DNA of 64,000 nucleotides. Source: JAJFUV01 sp964384215 (GTDB lineage: Bacteria > Acidobacteriota > Terriglobia > Bryobacterales > Bryobacteraceae). The stretch covers positions 1 to 64,000 of the forward strand of contig CAYLLB010000023.1 in NCBI GenBank assembly GCA_964384215.1. The letters run 5' to 3'. Position 1 is the stretch's first letter. Each line of letters begins with the position of its first letter. This document shows, in pieces, positions 17,904 to 27,223 of the stretch. Below the pieces are notes generated by a model. It was not told where the DNA came from. It was given only the letters and a program-made list of their open reading frames with translations, and did no database searches. The translations under genes were made by a program, and so were the position numbers.

Positions 17904-19312
17904 TGGCCGTACCCCCGCCGGCGGCAGGCTTCGCGGAACTGCATGTAGATTTCGCAGTAGCGCGGCGCCAATTCCGCGTTTGGTGTGAAGCGCGCCACGA
18001 TCCGCGTCATAGCGCCGGTGGCCGCCATGACATCGCCGCCATACCAGGCTCCCGTGGCCGCCAGCACCGCCGCGCCGAAAGCGGCTCCCGGCTGCGCCGC
18101 GCGTACCACCGTGCGACCCAGAATATCGGCCCGCATCTGTGATACGATCCCGCTTTGCGCCGCACCGCCGCCGCTCGTGTAGATCGTGTCGCCAAGCTTT
18201 ACGCCCGCTGCGGCAAGCACTTCATACCCCCAGCGTTCGACAAAACCGATTGACTGGAGTTGCGCCGCGCACCATTCTCCTCGACAGTGCGGGCGGCCTT
18301 CGAAAAACGACATCGCATCGCGATTCTGGAAGGGGAACCGCTCGCCGCAACCAACCAGCGGGTAGCACACCACCGGCGCCGGAAAGTATGGCTGCGCCAG
18401 TTGTTCGCGCTGCTCGGGCGTGAGCGGCGGGTCCTCGCTCCTGATACTGCCCGGGCCGCAATTGCTGGCCGCCCCCGGTGCCCACAGTCCCGACGGATGC
18501 AGGTGCGAGTAGATGCCGCCGCGCTGTTCGGCGCGCGTGGCGCTCAGCGCCTTCCACACCAGCGTGGTCCCCAGCGTCGTATTGAGTGCGCCGTTCGAGT
18601 TCGCCCCTGAAGCAATCAGGCAGGCTATGCCGTCGGTGGCGCCCGCGAAAACCGGCACCCCGGCCGGCATGCCCGACTCGCCCGCTTTCACCACTCCAGT
18701 TCGCTCGCCCGGCCTCAGCACACGAGGCAGCAACTCGCGCGGGATACCGCTTATCTCGATCGCTGGACCCCAATCCATCGCCGCCGGATCGTAGCCCAAC
18801 TTGAGGCAGTTGGAAAAATCCGAGATGCCGAACTCTCCGGTAAGTTTCGAAGCAAGCCAATCAGCCGGATGCAGGATGTGCCGCACCCTGCTAAACAATT
18901 CGCCTTCGTACTGTGCCACCCAGAGCGCTTTGGCGAGCGAGTAGGACGCGCTCAACCCCGTCGCGCCCGGCTCTCCCCGCCGGTCGTCGTAGAGCATAGC
19001 CGCCCGCAGCGGCCGGCCGTCCTCATCGGCCAAAACCAGCGAGCCGGAGGTGGAGGTAACGGCCACACCTGCTACTTCGCCGCTTTCGGTCACCACCTCT
19101 CTCACCACCGTACAGACCGCACGCCACCAGTCCGCCGGATCCTGCTCATGTGTGCCGTCGGGGAGAGGATGCGCCGCATTCAGAGATTGCGCCGCGCTGG
19201 CAACGACCTCGCCGTCCTCGCTTACGGCCACCGCACGCACACCGCTGGTGCCGACGTCGATGCCGATCACCGTACGGGTGCCGCGGGACTCGGATGGTTG
19301 GAAGCCTTGCAT
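17900..19312 (-). CDS. FGGY-family carbohydrate kinase
   Basis: The 470-residue product carries the FGGY kinase ATPase core: GIDVGTSGVRAVAV (phosphate-1 loop), the catalytic-site YDDRRG, GATDGIACLIASGA and NTTLGTT (phosphate 2), and the GGGAAQS adenosine loop. It resembles xylulokinase / ribulokinase-like members; the sugar is not decidable. First gene of a minus-strand operon. Its promoter overlaps that of ribBA (TATAAC at 19321-19326 on the minus strand). Confidence 0.9.
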   Translation of the reverse strand: MQGFQPSESRGTRTVIGIDVGTSGVRAVAVSEDGEVVASAAQSLNAAHPLPDGTHEQDPADWWRAVCTVVREVVTESGEVAGVAVTSTSGSLVLADEDGRPLRAAMLYDDRRGEPGATGLSASYSLAKALWVAQYEGELFSRVRHILHPADWLASKLTGEFGISDFSNCLKLGYDPAAMDWGPAIEISGIPRELLPRVLRPGERTGVVKAGESGMPAGVPVFAGATDGIACLIASGANSNGALNTTLGTTLVWKALSATRAEQRGGIYSHLHPSGLWAPGAASNCGPGSIRSEDPPLTPEQREQLAQPYFPAPVVCYPLVGCGERFPFQNRDAMSFFEGRPHCRGEWCAAQLQSIGFVERWGYEVLAAAGVKLGDTIYTSGGGAAQSGIVSQMRADILGRTVVRAAQPGAAFGAAVLAATGAWYGGDVMAATGAMTRIVARFTPNAELAPRYCEIYMQFREACRRRGYGQ

Positions 19313-19320
19313 AGCCGGGC

Positions 19321-19328
19321 GTTATAGT
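19321..19328. promoter_or_regulatory. Overlapping divergent -10 boxes for the sugar-kinase operon and ribBA
   Basis: The plus strand reads TATAGT at 19323-19328, 16 nt before the ribBA ATG. The minus strand reads TATAAC over 19321-19326, 8 nt before the kinase ATG. The two boxes share the same bases, so RNA polymerase cannot occupy both at once. Confidence 0.55.
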
Positions 19329-19344
19329 GAATGTAAAGCATATT

Positions 19345-20514
19345 ATGCCATTCGCTTCCATTCCGGAGGCGCTGGAAGATCTTCGAGCCGGACGCATGCT
19401 TGTCGTGGTTGACGACGAGGACCGCGAAAACGAAGGAGATCTGACGGCAGCCGCCGAACTTACCACCGCCGAGACCATCAACTTCATGGCGACGCACGGG
19501 CGCGGGCTCATTTGCCTGGCGCTTTCGCCGGAACGCTGCGACCAGTTGGGTCTGCGCATGATGGCGGCCGAAAACACCTCGCGCTTCGGAACTGCGTTCA
19601 CTGAATCGGTGGACGCGCGCGAGGGCGTGACCACCGGCATTTCTGCGCACGACCGGGCGCTCACCGTCCAGGTGATCATGAAGGACGCCTCTGGTCCCGA
19701 GGACCTCGCCCGCCCAGGCCATACGTTCCCCTTGCGGGCCCGCGAAGGTGGCGTGCTCGTGCGCGCGGGTCAAACCGAGGCTGCCGTAGACCTGGCGCGT
19801 ATGGCGGGACTGAAGCCCGCCGGCGTCATCTGCGAGGTGATGAACGAAGACGGAACGATGGCGAGGGTGCCGCAACTCGAAGAGTTCTGTCAGAAGCACC
19901 AGATCAAGATGATCTCGGTGGCGGACATCATCCGGTACCGTCTGCAGCACGAGCAGTTCGTTTCACACTTGGCGGAAGGCCGTCTGAACACGCAATACGG
20001 CGAATTTCGCATCTTGGCCTACTCCTCCAAGGTGGACGCGGGAGCCCACATCGCACTCATCAAGGGGGATGTTGGCGGCCAGGAGGGCGTGCTGGTGAGG
20101 ATGCACAGCCATTGCCTGTTCGGCGACGTTTTCGGCTCGGCGCAATGCGATTGCCGGAGGTTGATCGACGAGAGCATGAGGATGATCGCCGCCGAAGGTC
20201 GCGGCGTGCTGGTCTATCTACACCAGGGCAAGCCGGCCCCTCGGATGGACAAGAGCGGAAGCGGCCCTGGACGGCTCATCGTGCATGACCGCAACCTGCC
20301 CTATTACCGCATGCCGGACAGCGGCAGACTGCTGCAATATGAAACTGGCGTAGGTGCCCAGATTCTGTCGGACCTGGGCCTGAAAACCATTCGTCTCATG
20401 ACAAATCATCCCCGCAAGATCATGGGGCTGGAGGGCTTTGGCATTCGGGTGGTGGGGCAGGTCCCCGTCGAAACCGGGAACTTTTCGAGTTGCGACGTCG
20501 TAAAGACTGAGTGA
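19345..20514 (+). CDS. ribBA: RibBA: DHBP synthase with a degenerate GTP cyclohydrolase II half
   Basis: I use ATG 19345 (389 residues) because the alternative GTG at 19327 lies inside the -10 box. Residues 1-205 are 3,4-dihydroxy-2-butanone-4-phosphate synthase with intact DDEDRENEGDL, ATHGRGLICLAL, DAREGVTTGISA and RPGHTFPL motifs. Residues about 210-389 are GTP-cyclohydrolase-II-like, with the zinc cysteines CLFGDVFGSAQCDC. However, the usual RQEGRGIGL loop is HQGKPAPRM, and the catalytic DLRDYGIGAQ segment is LLQYETGVGAQ, losing the Asp and Arg. The RibB activity looks sound; the RibA half may be inactive or altered. Confidence 0.9.
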   Translation: MPFASIPEALEDLRAGRMLVVVDDEDRENEGDLTAAAELTTAETINFMATHGRGLICLALSPERCDQLGLRMMAAENTSRFGTAFTESVDAREGVTTGISAHDRALTVQVIMKDASGPEDLARPGHTFPLRAREGGVLVRAGQTEAAVDLARMAGLKPAGVICEVMNEDGTMARVPQLEEFCQKHQIKMISVADIIRYRLQHEQFVSHLAEGRLNTQYGEFRILAYSSKVDAGAHIALIKGDVGGQEGVLVRMHSHCLFGDVFGSAQCDCRRLIDESMRMIAAEGRGVLVYLHQGKPAPRMDKSGSGPGRLIVHDRNLPYYRMPDSGRLLQYETGVGAQILSDLGLKTIRLMTNHPRKIMGLEGFGIRVVGQVPVETGNFSSCDVVKTE

Positions 20515-20524
20515 GGAGAGCGAT

Positions 20525-21493
20525 ATGCGGACCCTTCGAACAGTCCTTGTGCTCGCGACTTTGGCGGCGGCCATGGCTTCAGCGGCCGACCGCGAACTCC
20601 TGCGTTTGGCACCGGCCGGCACACGTTTCCTGGCTGGAGTCCAGGTTGACCAGGGAAAAGTCACGCCGTTCGGTCGTTTCCTGTTGTCCAGGATGAAAAC
20701 GGACGACAAGGATTTCCAGACCTTCGTCTCGGCCACCGGCTTCGATCCGACCCGCGATGTGGACGAGATCCTGGTCGCCGCATCCGGAGCCGGCAAGGGA
20801 CACAAAGATGGGGTAGTATTGGCTCGCGGACGCTTCAATATCCAGGCGATCCTGGCCAGTGCAAGAGAGAAAGGTGCCGCGATTGAGGATTACCAAGGCG
20901 TCCCACTCCTCCTTTCGCCTCCTAACAACAAGACTCAGCAATCCGGGGCCGTCGCTTTCCTTAGCGGCTCCGTCGCAATCGCAGGGGACATCGAGAAGGT
21001 GAAGAATGCGATCGAACAGCGCGCGCAGGCTGTTTCGTTGGATCCGGCCCTTGAGGGCAAGGCCGCGCAATTGAGCGCGACGCATCACGCGTGGATGGTG
21101 TCCGTCGTTCCCGTGGCCGAGATGGCGGGGCGGGTTCCCGACTCCAACATGAGCGGCGCGATGAAAGGCAATGCGTTTCAGGCCATCGAGCAAGTCAGCG
21201 GCGGCGCGGACTTCACCGACGGCGTGAAGATCACTGCCGAAGCCGTCACCCGTTCGGACAAGGACGCCGCGGCGCTGGCCGACGTCGTCCGCTTCCTGGC
21301 CAACCTCGCCCAGATGAACCAGCAGGGCGTCCAGGCGCCGGGCCTCGCGGCCGCGCTGGAAACGCTGGACCTGAAGACTGAGGGCAAGGTTGCCAAGGTC
21401 TCGTTCCGCGTTCCGGAAGCCCAACTCGAACAGATGATGCAATCGCACCAGCGGCCGGCGCACGTCCGGCCGGTTGTGCATCGCACGAAATAG
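20525..21493 (+). CDS. Secreted protein of unknown function
   Basis: A signal peptide (RTLRTVLVLATLAAAMASAAD) precedes about 300 residues of alternating hydrophobic strands, with repeated small modules such as PAGTRFLAGVQVDQ and HHAWMVSVVPVAEMAG. The ribosome-binding site GAGGAG lies at 20513-20518, directly after the ribBA stop, so it may be read with ribBA. I recognise a protein type seen repeatedly in Acidobacteriota (a lipocalin-like or DUF3352-like fold would be a guess) but no catalytic motif. Confidence 0.65.
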   Translation: MRTLRTVLVLATLAAAMASAADRELLRLAPAGTRFLAGVQVDQGKVTPFGRFLLSRMKTDDKDFQTFVSATGFDPTRDVDEILVAASGAGKGHKDGVVLARGRFNIQAILASAREKGAAIEDYQGVPLLLSPPNNKTQQSGAVAFLSGSVAIAGDIEKVKNAIEQRAQAVSLDPALEGKAAQLSATHHAWMVSVVPVAEMAGRVPDSNMSGAMKGNAFQAIEQVSGGADFTDGVKITAEAVTRSDKDAAALADVVRFLANLAQMNQQGVQAPGLAAALETLDLKTEGKVAKVSFRVPEAQLEQMMQSHQRPAHVRPVVHRTK

Positions 21494-21537
21494 GCTTTCC
21501 CCGCGGACCAACCTGCGGCAGACGGTGCTCCTTGCTG

Positions 21538-21543
21538 TATAAT
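21538..21543 (+). promoter_or_regulatory. -10 box TATAAT of the GHL6-sulfatase unit
   Basis: A consensus TATAAT (TGTATAATTC) lies 23 nt before the ATG at 21567, with an AAGGAG ribosome-binding site at 21556-21561. No clear -35 is visible. Confidence 0.6.
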
Positions 21544-21566
21544 TCGGGCTTCGGTAAGGAGCATCG

Positions 21567-23666
21567 ATGCACGGCTTGGACAGACGTGAATTCCTTCTAG
21601 CGGGCATAGTCGCGGCCAGTGCCGCCGGCGTGAACGGCCGCAGGATCTGGATCGACCCCCGGCAGGCGGCCATGCCCAACCGCCCCTGGCGCAAGATCCA
21701 TTTGGACTTCCACAACTCTCAGTACGTCACGAAGATCGGCGACAAATTTGATGCCAACGAGTTCGGCGACCGCCTCGCGGCCGCCGGCGTCGACTCGATC
21801 GTGGTCTTCGCCAAAGACATGCACGGATACTTCTACTACCCCAGCCAGTATGGTCCCGTGCATCCCGGACTGAGCTTTGACCTGCTCGGCGCTCAAGTAA
21901 AGGCCTGCCGCCAGCGCAAGATCGCCGTCTACGCTTACTACTGCACCACTTGGGACAACTACCTGGCCGAACATCACGCCGACTGGCTGGTGGTGAAGCG
22001 AGACCGTACCAACTACCTGCCGAAATTCGACCAGACGCCCCGCTGGACCGCCCTATGCCTGGCTCATGACGACTTCGTCGAACTGATGCTGAAGCACACT
22101 CGCGAGTTCGTTTCCCGCTACGAGTTGGACGGCGCCTGGTTCGATATGCCTGTGCCCATCGCCGGCGAGTGCTTCTGCCGCCGCTGTCTCGACGCGCTGC
22201 GCGCAAATGGGCTGGACCCGTTCGACACCAAGGTGCAACGCCGCCACAAACAGGATCTCCACATCTCTTTCTTGCGGCGCGCCACGAACACGGTGCGCGA
22301 AACTCGCCCCGGTTGCCAGGTGGACTACAACGGCCAGTGCGTCTATGGCCTCGCCGAGCGCGTGCCGCACATGGACAACATCGACATCGAGGCTCTGCCT
22401 ACCTCCGGCTGGGGCTATTACTACTTCCCCACCCTGGTGCGCTACACGCGCACCTCGGGTCTGACCAGCTACGGGATGACCGGCCGTTTCCATTCGTCCT
22501 GGGCCGACTTCGGCGGTCTCAAACTCCCGGCGCAACTCGATGTCGAACTGGCCGGCATTGTGGCCAACGCTGCGCGCTGCGACATCGGCGATCAGATGCC
22601 CCCCAGCGGGAAACTGGACCCTGCCGTCTACCACGTCATCGGCAAGTCTTACGCGCGCATCAAGGCGCTGGAGCCGTGGTTGGAAGGTGCGGCGCCGGTT
22701 ACCGAGGCCGCTATCATCACTGGAGGTCTGCCCCTCGAAAACATCTCTACGGAAGCGAATTTCGGCATTTCGAAACTGCTGATCGAATCGCGCATCCAGT
22801 TCGACGTCGTCGAGCCGGACGCGCCCTGGGAGCGCTACGCTGTCGTCCTGCTGCCGGACGAGTTGCAGGTGGATGCGAAACTGGCCGCGCGCCTGGTCAA
22901 GTATGCCTCCTCGGGCGGAGGTATTCTGGTTTCGAACCAGGCGGGCGTTCTCACAGGAAGCGGGCAAAGCTGGCTAGAGCCATTCGGCCTGCAATACAAG
23001 GGCGCCTCGCCGTTCAAACCGGCGTACATGATCCCGCGCGCAGGCTTCACGGGTGACATCCCTCCGTACGAATACGCGCTTTACGATGGCGCGGGGCAGT
23101 GGAAAGCGGAGGCTCCGGCCGAAGTACTCGCGGCGCTGGGAGAACCATCGTTTCAGCGCAGCCCGCAACACTACACCAGCCACGCGCAGACGCCTTTCGA
23201 TCATGCAACCGATTACGCCGCCATCGCGCGCGGCGGCCCCGTAGCGTTGTTCGCGTTCCCACTCGGCACCAGTTACTTCACGCGCGGCTATTGGGTTTAC
23301 CGGCAGGCTTTCCAATACGTGATGCGCCGGTTGCTTGGCACACCGCTGGTGGAATCCGATGCGCCCCTGAGCACGGAAGTGACCCTCACCCACCAGGCGG
23401 CTGGCACCGGACGCCGCGAGCGCTACATGGTCCACATAGTGAACTTCTCCGCCGTGCGCCGCGCGCCCAAGCATCCAGATTTTTATGACGATCCGATTCC
23501 CCTCACGAACGTTCGCATCCGCTTGAACCTGCCCGTCAAGCCCGCCGCTGCCCGGGCCGTCGTGGCGGGTGAGAATCTGAAGGTGCAGCCGGGCACGGAC
23601 GGGGGCGTCGAAGTGACGCTCGGCCGCGTGCCGGTTCACGAAGTCGTCTGCTTCGAATTAGCCTGA
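21567..23666 (+). CDS. Tat-exported GHL6-type glycoside hydrolase with trimerisation-like domain
   Basis: The 699-residue product starts LDRREFLLAGIVAA, a twin-arginine signal. Residues about 40-330 look like the hypothetical glycosyl hydrolase 6 TIM barrel: IHLDFHNSQY, DSIVVFAKDMHGYFYYPS, KIAVYAYYCTTWDNY, and ELDGAWFDMP with a CFCRRC cysteine pair. Residues about 370-520 resemble the GH42 trimerisation/Rossmann domain (YAVVLLPDELQVD; SSGGGILVSNQAG). The C-terminus is a beta-sandwich. It probably cleaves an extracellular or periplasmic fucose- or galactose-type linkage. A sulfatase gene follows after 13 nt. Confidence 0.8.
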   Translation: MHGLDRREFLLAGIVAASAAGVNGRRIWIDPRQAAMPNRPWRKIHLDFHNSQYVTKIGDKFDANEFGDRLAAAGVDSIVVFAKDMHGYFYYPSQYGPVHPGLSFDLLGAQVKACRQRKIAVYAYYCTTWDNYLAEHHADWLVVKRDRTNYLPKFDQTPRWTALCLAHDDFVELMLKHTREFVSRYELDGAWFDMPVPIAGECFCRRCLDALRANGLDPFDTKVQRRHKQDLHISFLRRATNTVRETRPGCQVDYNGQCVYGLAERVPHMDNIDIEALPTSGWGYYYFPTLVRYTRTSGLTSYGMTGRFHSSWADFGGLKLPAQLDVELAGIVANAARCDIGDQMPPSGKLDPAVYHVIGKSYARIKALEPWLEGAAPVTEAAIITGGLPLENISTEANFGISKLLIESRIQFDVVEPDAPWERYAVVLLPDELQVDAKLAARLVKYASSGGGILVSNQAGVLTGSGQSWLEPFGLQYKGASPFKPAYMIPRAGFTGDIPPYEYALYDGAGQWKAEAPAEVLAALGEPSFQRSPQHYTSHAQTPFDHATDYAAIARGGPVALFAFPLGTSYFTRGYWVYRQAFQYVMRRLLGTPLVESDAPLSTEVTLTHQAAGTGRRERYMVHIVNFSAVRRAPKHPDFYDDPIPLTNVRIRLNLPVKPAAARAVVAGENLKVQPGTDGGVEVTLGRVPVHEVVCFELA

Positions 23667-23679
23667 GGAGGTTCCGCGT

Positions 23680-25110
23680 ATGCTTACACGCCGCGAATTC
23701 GTACAAACCGCCGCCGCGCCGGCATTGCTCCGCTCGCAACGAAAGCCCGGCGACAAGCCGAATCTGTTGTTTTTGTGGACGGACGAGCAGCGCGCCGACA
23801 CGATGGCCGCGTACGGCAACACCCGCTATCGTGTGCCCGCCATGAACCGGCTGGCTGCGGAAAGCGTCGTGTTCGACCGCTGTTATGTGAGCCAGCCGGT
23901 CTGCACGCCGAGCCGCTCCACCGTGATGACGGGCCTGTGGCCACACACTTCCGGCTGCGTCAAGAACAACATTCCACTTCGAGGTGAAACCCGCACGCTG
24001 CCCGAACTCGTTGCCGATTCTGCGTACCGCACAGGTTACATGGGCAAGTGGCACCTGGGTGATGAGATCTTCGCGCAGCACGGCTTCGAACAGTGGAGGT
24101 CCATCGAAGAGTACACCGCGTACTTCTCGGCAGGTCGCGACCGCGGCGCACGCAGCACTTACCACGAGTTTCTGCGCCGTCTGGGCTACCAGCCCGACGC
24201 CAAGAACAACTTCTCCCGCAACTTCGCCGTCTCGTTGCCCGTCGAGCACACCAAGCCTTCCTACCTGGCGCAGGAGGCCTCGCGCTTCATCATCGAAAAC
24301 CGGCGCGAACCCTGGATGCTTTTCGTCAACACGCTGGAGCCGCACATGCCGTTCACCAGCCGGTTCAACGACCTTCATGAAGAACGCGAGATCGAGCTTC
24401 CCGCGAACTATCCCGGCATCCCCAACACTTCCGAGCCCGCCTGGTACAAGCGCCGGCGCGAGCAGAGCAAGCAACCCGGCGGCGAAGCCGGATGGCGCCG
24501 CCTGATACGCAACTACGCGGGACTCTGCTCGCTGGTGGATCAGGCCGTGGCGCGAATTCTGTGGTCGCTCGACGTCTCCGGACAAGCAGAAAACACCGTC
24601 GTTGTCTACACGTCCGACCACGGTGACATGATGGGCAGCCACAGCATGTACGCCAAGCAGGTGATGTACGAAGAAGCTGTACGCGTGCCGCTGTTGATGC
24701 GTGTACCCTTCCGTCGCCAGCGGCCGTTGCATGTCCAGCAGCCGGTGAGCCACATTGACCTCGTCCCCACGCTTCTGGATTTGCTCGGGCGCAAAGACGC
24801 CGCCGCCGGACTCCCCGGCCAAAGCCTCGTTCCGCAACTGACAGGCGCCGTCCGCCCGGACAACTACGTTTTTCTCGAATGGACCGGCGACGTCAAAGAC
24901 AGTGGGGAAGGCCCCAGCGGCCGTACGGTTATCTCGCCGGAAGGCATGAAACTGGTCCTGTACGACACCGATCAGTCGCTGCTGTTCGACCGCCGCCGCG
25001 ATCCGGGCGAGATGAACAACCTCTACGGCACGACCAGCGACCGCCACCTCCGCGCCAGGCTCACCGAGTGGCAGAAGAAGACCGGCGACAGGTTTGTTCT
25101 GCCGGGCTGA
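23680..25110 (+). CDS. Sulfatase (type I, Cys-type)
   Basis: The 476-residue protein has an N-terminal LTRREFVQTAAAP Tat-like signal and the alkaline-phosphatase-fold sulfatase core: NLLFLWTDEQRADT (metal site), the maturation motif VCTPSRSTVMTGLWPH whose Cys is converted to formylglycine, GYMGKWHLGD and YTSDHGDMMGSH. It should remove sulfate from a glycan outside the cytoplasm. The ribosome-binding site is GAGGAGGT. Together with the upstream GHL6 gene it suggests use of sulfated polysaccharide. Maturation needs a formylglycine enzyme that I do not see convincingly in this window. Confidence 0.9.
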   Translation: MLTRREFVQTAAAPALLRSQRKPGDKPNLLFLWTDEQRADTMAAYGNTRYRVPAMNRLAAESVVFDRCYVSQPVCTPSRSTVMTGLWPHTSGCVKNNIPLRGETRTLPELVADSAYRTGYMGKWHLGDEIFAQHGFEQWRSIEEYTAYFSAGRDRGARSTYHEFLRRLGYQPDAKNNFSRNFAVSLPVEHTKPSYLAQEASRFIIENRREPWMLFVNTLEPHMPFTSRFNDLHEEREIELPANYPGIPNTSEPAWYKRRREQSKQPGGEAGWRRLIRNYAGLCSLVDQAVARILWSLDVSGQAENTVVVYTSDHGDMMGSHSMYAKQVMYEEAVRVPLLMRVPFRRQRPLHVQQPVSHIDLVPTLLDLLGRKDAAAGLPGQSLVPQLTGAVRPDNYVFLEWTGDVKDSGEGPSGRTVISPEGMKLVLYDTDQSLLFDRRRDPGEMNNLYGTTSDRHLRARLTEWQKKTGDRFVLPG

Positions 25111-25117
25111 AGCCGGA

Positions 25118-27196
25118 CTACTTCGCGGTCAATCCGTTGCGCCTCATCAGGGCGTCGGGATCCGGATCGCGTCCCATGAAGTTTCGGAACAGTTGGGCCG
25201 GATCTTCCGTGTTGCCCTTCTCCAGGATCTCGCGCCGGAATGCCATGCCCGCCTTGCGGCTGAAGATGCCTTCCTTCTGGAAGCGCGTGAACGCATCCGC
25301 GTCGAGCACCTCGGCCCATTTGTAAGAGTAATAGCCGCAGGCGTAACCGCCCGAGAAGATGTGGTTGAAGCTCGCGATCATGGCGTAGTCCTCCGGCACA
25401 GGCGCGGGCGTGTAACGCTGAAACACCCGGCGCGCGTAAGCCAAAATGTCGCCATCGCGCTGCTGTTCGTAATCGACGTGTAGGCCGATGTCCACCACGC
25501 CAAGTGACAGTTGCCGCATCTGCGCGTAGGCGGCACGAAACGTGCGCGCGCGCTTCATCTTCTGGTACAAGTCCTCGGGCAGCGGCGCGCCGGTCTGGTA
25601 GTGCTTCGCAAACAGGTTCAGGCACTCGCGCTCCCAGGTCCAGTTCTCCATGATCTGGCTAGGCAGCTCCACGAAGTCCCATGCCACCTCGTTCAAACCG
25701 CGCACGGGCACGCGGCTCAAAACGTGCTGCAACTGGTGGCCGAACTCGTGGAAGACGGTCTCGACGTCGCGATGCGTGAGCAGAGCGGGCTTATCCCCGA
25801 CAGGCGGCGTCATGTTGCCGTTGATGGCTCCCAGGTGCGGTTTGAAGGTGCCGTCGATGGGACCGCCGGTTATCAGGCCGTCGGACCAAGCCCCTCCGCG
25901 CTTGTCCTCCCGCGGATACAGGTCGGCATAGAAGCAGCCGAGCAAGCTGCCGTCCGCATCGCGCACTTCAAAGTACTGCACGGCGGGATTCCACACCGGC
26001 ACGCCGTCCGCCTTCGTCACGGTGATCCCGTAGAGACGGTGCACCAGTTCGAACATGCCCTTCAGCACGCTGTCCATCGGAAAGTAAGGGCGGACAGCCT
26101 CCTCGTCGAAGTCGTAACGCGCCTTGCGCATCTTCTCGGCGTAGCAAAGGATATCCCAGGGCGCAAGCGCGGGCGCCTTGTCGCCTTCGATGGAGCGCCG
26201 GAAGGCCAGGATCTCCGCAGTCTCCTTGTCATAGAACGGGCGGGTCTTCCGGTCGAGCGTCGCCAGGAATTCCCGCACGCGGTCGCCGTTCTTCGCCATG
26301 CGGTTCTCGACCGTGAAGTCGGCGAAATTCCTGTAGCCGAGCAGGCGCGCCCGCTCGCGGCGCAACTCGAGAATCCGCTTCATGATGGCCACGTTGTCGC
26401 TGGCTCCGCCTGCGGCGCGGCCGTTATAAGCGCGGTACATGCGCTCGCGAATGCCGGCGTCGTCCAGATAAGTCATCACGGCGCGGAAGCTCGGCTCCTG
26501 CAGCGTGAAGCGCCATCCTTCCACTCCTTTGCGCTTGGCGCTTTCCCGGGCGGCGGCGCGTGCCGATTCGGGCAGTCCGGCGAGCAGCGTGTCGTCCTTC
26601 ACGACGATTTCGAACGCGTTGGTCGCATCGAGCACGTTATCGGAGAAGCGCTTGCGCAGTTGGCTCATCTCGACGCTGATGGCGCGCAACTTGGCCTTAT
26701 CGGCTTCGCCCAACTCGGCCCCATTGCGCCGGAACTCGTCGAGCGTCCAGGTGAGGAACCGCTTGCGCGGCCCGGTGAGCGCCTTCGCTTCAGGCGTAGC
26801 GGAAAACTCCTTGATTTTCGCGTAGATCTCCTTGTCCAGCGGGATGCTCGAGACGAAGGCCGTGTACTTGGGCAGCACATTCGTCACGGCGGCACGCAGG
26901 GCGGGCGTGGTGGCCACGCTCTCCAGGTGCCGCACGATGCCCATGGTCTGGTCCAAGTCTTCCTGTATGTCCTCGAACGCGGTCATCGTGTTGGCGTAAG
27001 TGCGCGGCGCGGTGCTGGCGACATAGGCGTCGCGCTTAGCCTTGGCCTCTGCGAGCAATTGCGTGATGGCGGGCTCGACGTGCTCGGCCCTGATGCGATC
27101 AAACGGAATCCGGAAGCCCTTCTCCAACAGCGGGTTGTTCTGTGAAGCGGCATTCATGGCCATGGCGCATGCGAATAGAAACACGGTTTTCCTCAT
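25118..27196 (-). CDS. M3 family zinc oligopeptidase, secreted
   Basis: From ATG 27196 the product is 692 residues, with a signal peptide (MRKTVFLFACAMAMNAASQ) unlike the cytosolic PrlC. The core has M3A features: the helical N-terminal domain (FEDIQEDLDQTMGIVRHLE), RDVETVFHEFGHQLQHVLS with the HEFGH zinc site, VELPSQIMENW (third ligand Glu), and the FSGGYACGYYSYKWAEVLDAD substrate loop. It likely degrades short peptides in the periplasm. A longer frame begins 84 nt upstream, but the TACAAT box at 27224-27229 and the signal peptide favour 27196. Confidence 0.93.
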   Translation of the reverse strand: MRKTVFLFACAMAMNAASQNNPLLEKGFRIPFDRIRAEHVEPAITQLLAEAKAKRDAYVASTAPRTYANTMTAFEDIQEDLDQTMGIVRHLESVATTPALRAAVTNVLPKYTAFVSSIPLDKEIYAKIKEFSATPEAKALTGPRKRFLTWTLDEFRRNGAELGEADKAKLRAISVEMSQLRKRFSDNVLDATNAFEIVVKDDTLLAGLPESARAAARESAKRKGVEGWRFTLQEPSFRAVMTYLDDAGIRERMYRAYNGRAAGGASDNVAIMKRILELRRERARLLGYRNFADFTVENRMAKNGDRVREFLATLDRKTRPFYDKETAEILAFRRSIEGDKAPALAPWDILCYAEKMRKARYDFDEEAVRPYFPMDSVLKGMFELVHRLYGITVTKADGVPVWNPAVQYFEVRDADGSLLGCFYADLYPREDKRGGAWSDGLITGGPIDGTFKPHLGAINGNMTPPVGDKPALLTHRDVETVFHEFGHQLQHVLSRVPVRGLNEVAWDFVELPSQIMENWTWERECLNLFAKHYQTGAPLPEDLYQKMKRARTFRAAYAQMRQLSLGVVDIGLHVDYEQQRDGDILAYARRVFQRYTPAPVPEDYAMIASFNHIFSGGYACGYYSYKWAEVLDADAFTRFQKEGIFSRKAGMAFRREILEKGNTEDPAQLFRNFMGRDPDPDALMRRNGLTAK

Positions 27197-27223
27197 GGTG
27201 ATGTCCCGGCGAGGCGAACTTAC

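Noticed and set aside
19313..19344. FMN riboswitch before ribBA
   Set aside because: Only 32 nt separate the divergent genes, far too short for the aptamer.
25511..27145. 544-codon open frame on the plus strand across the M3 peptidase gene
   Set aside because: It is an antisense artefact of high GC content; the minus-strand frame has the HEFGH motif and a signal peptide.
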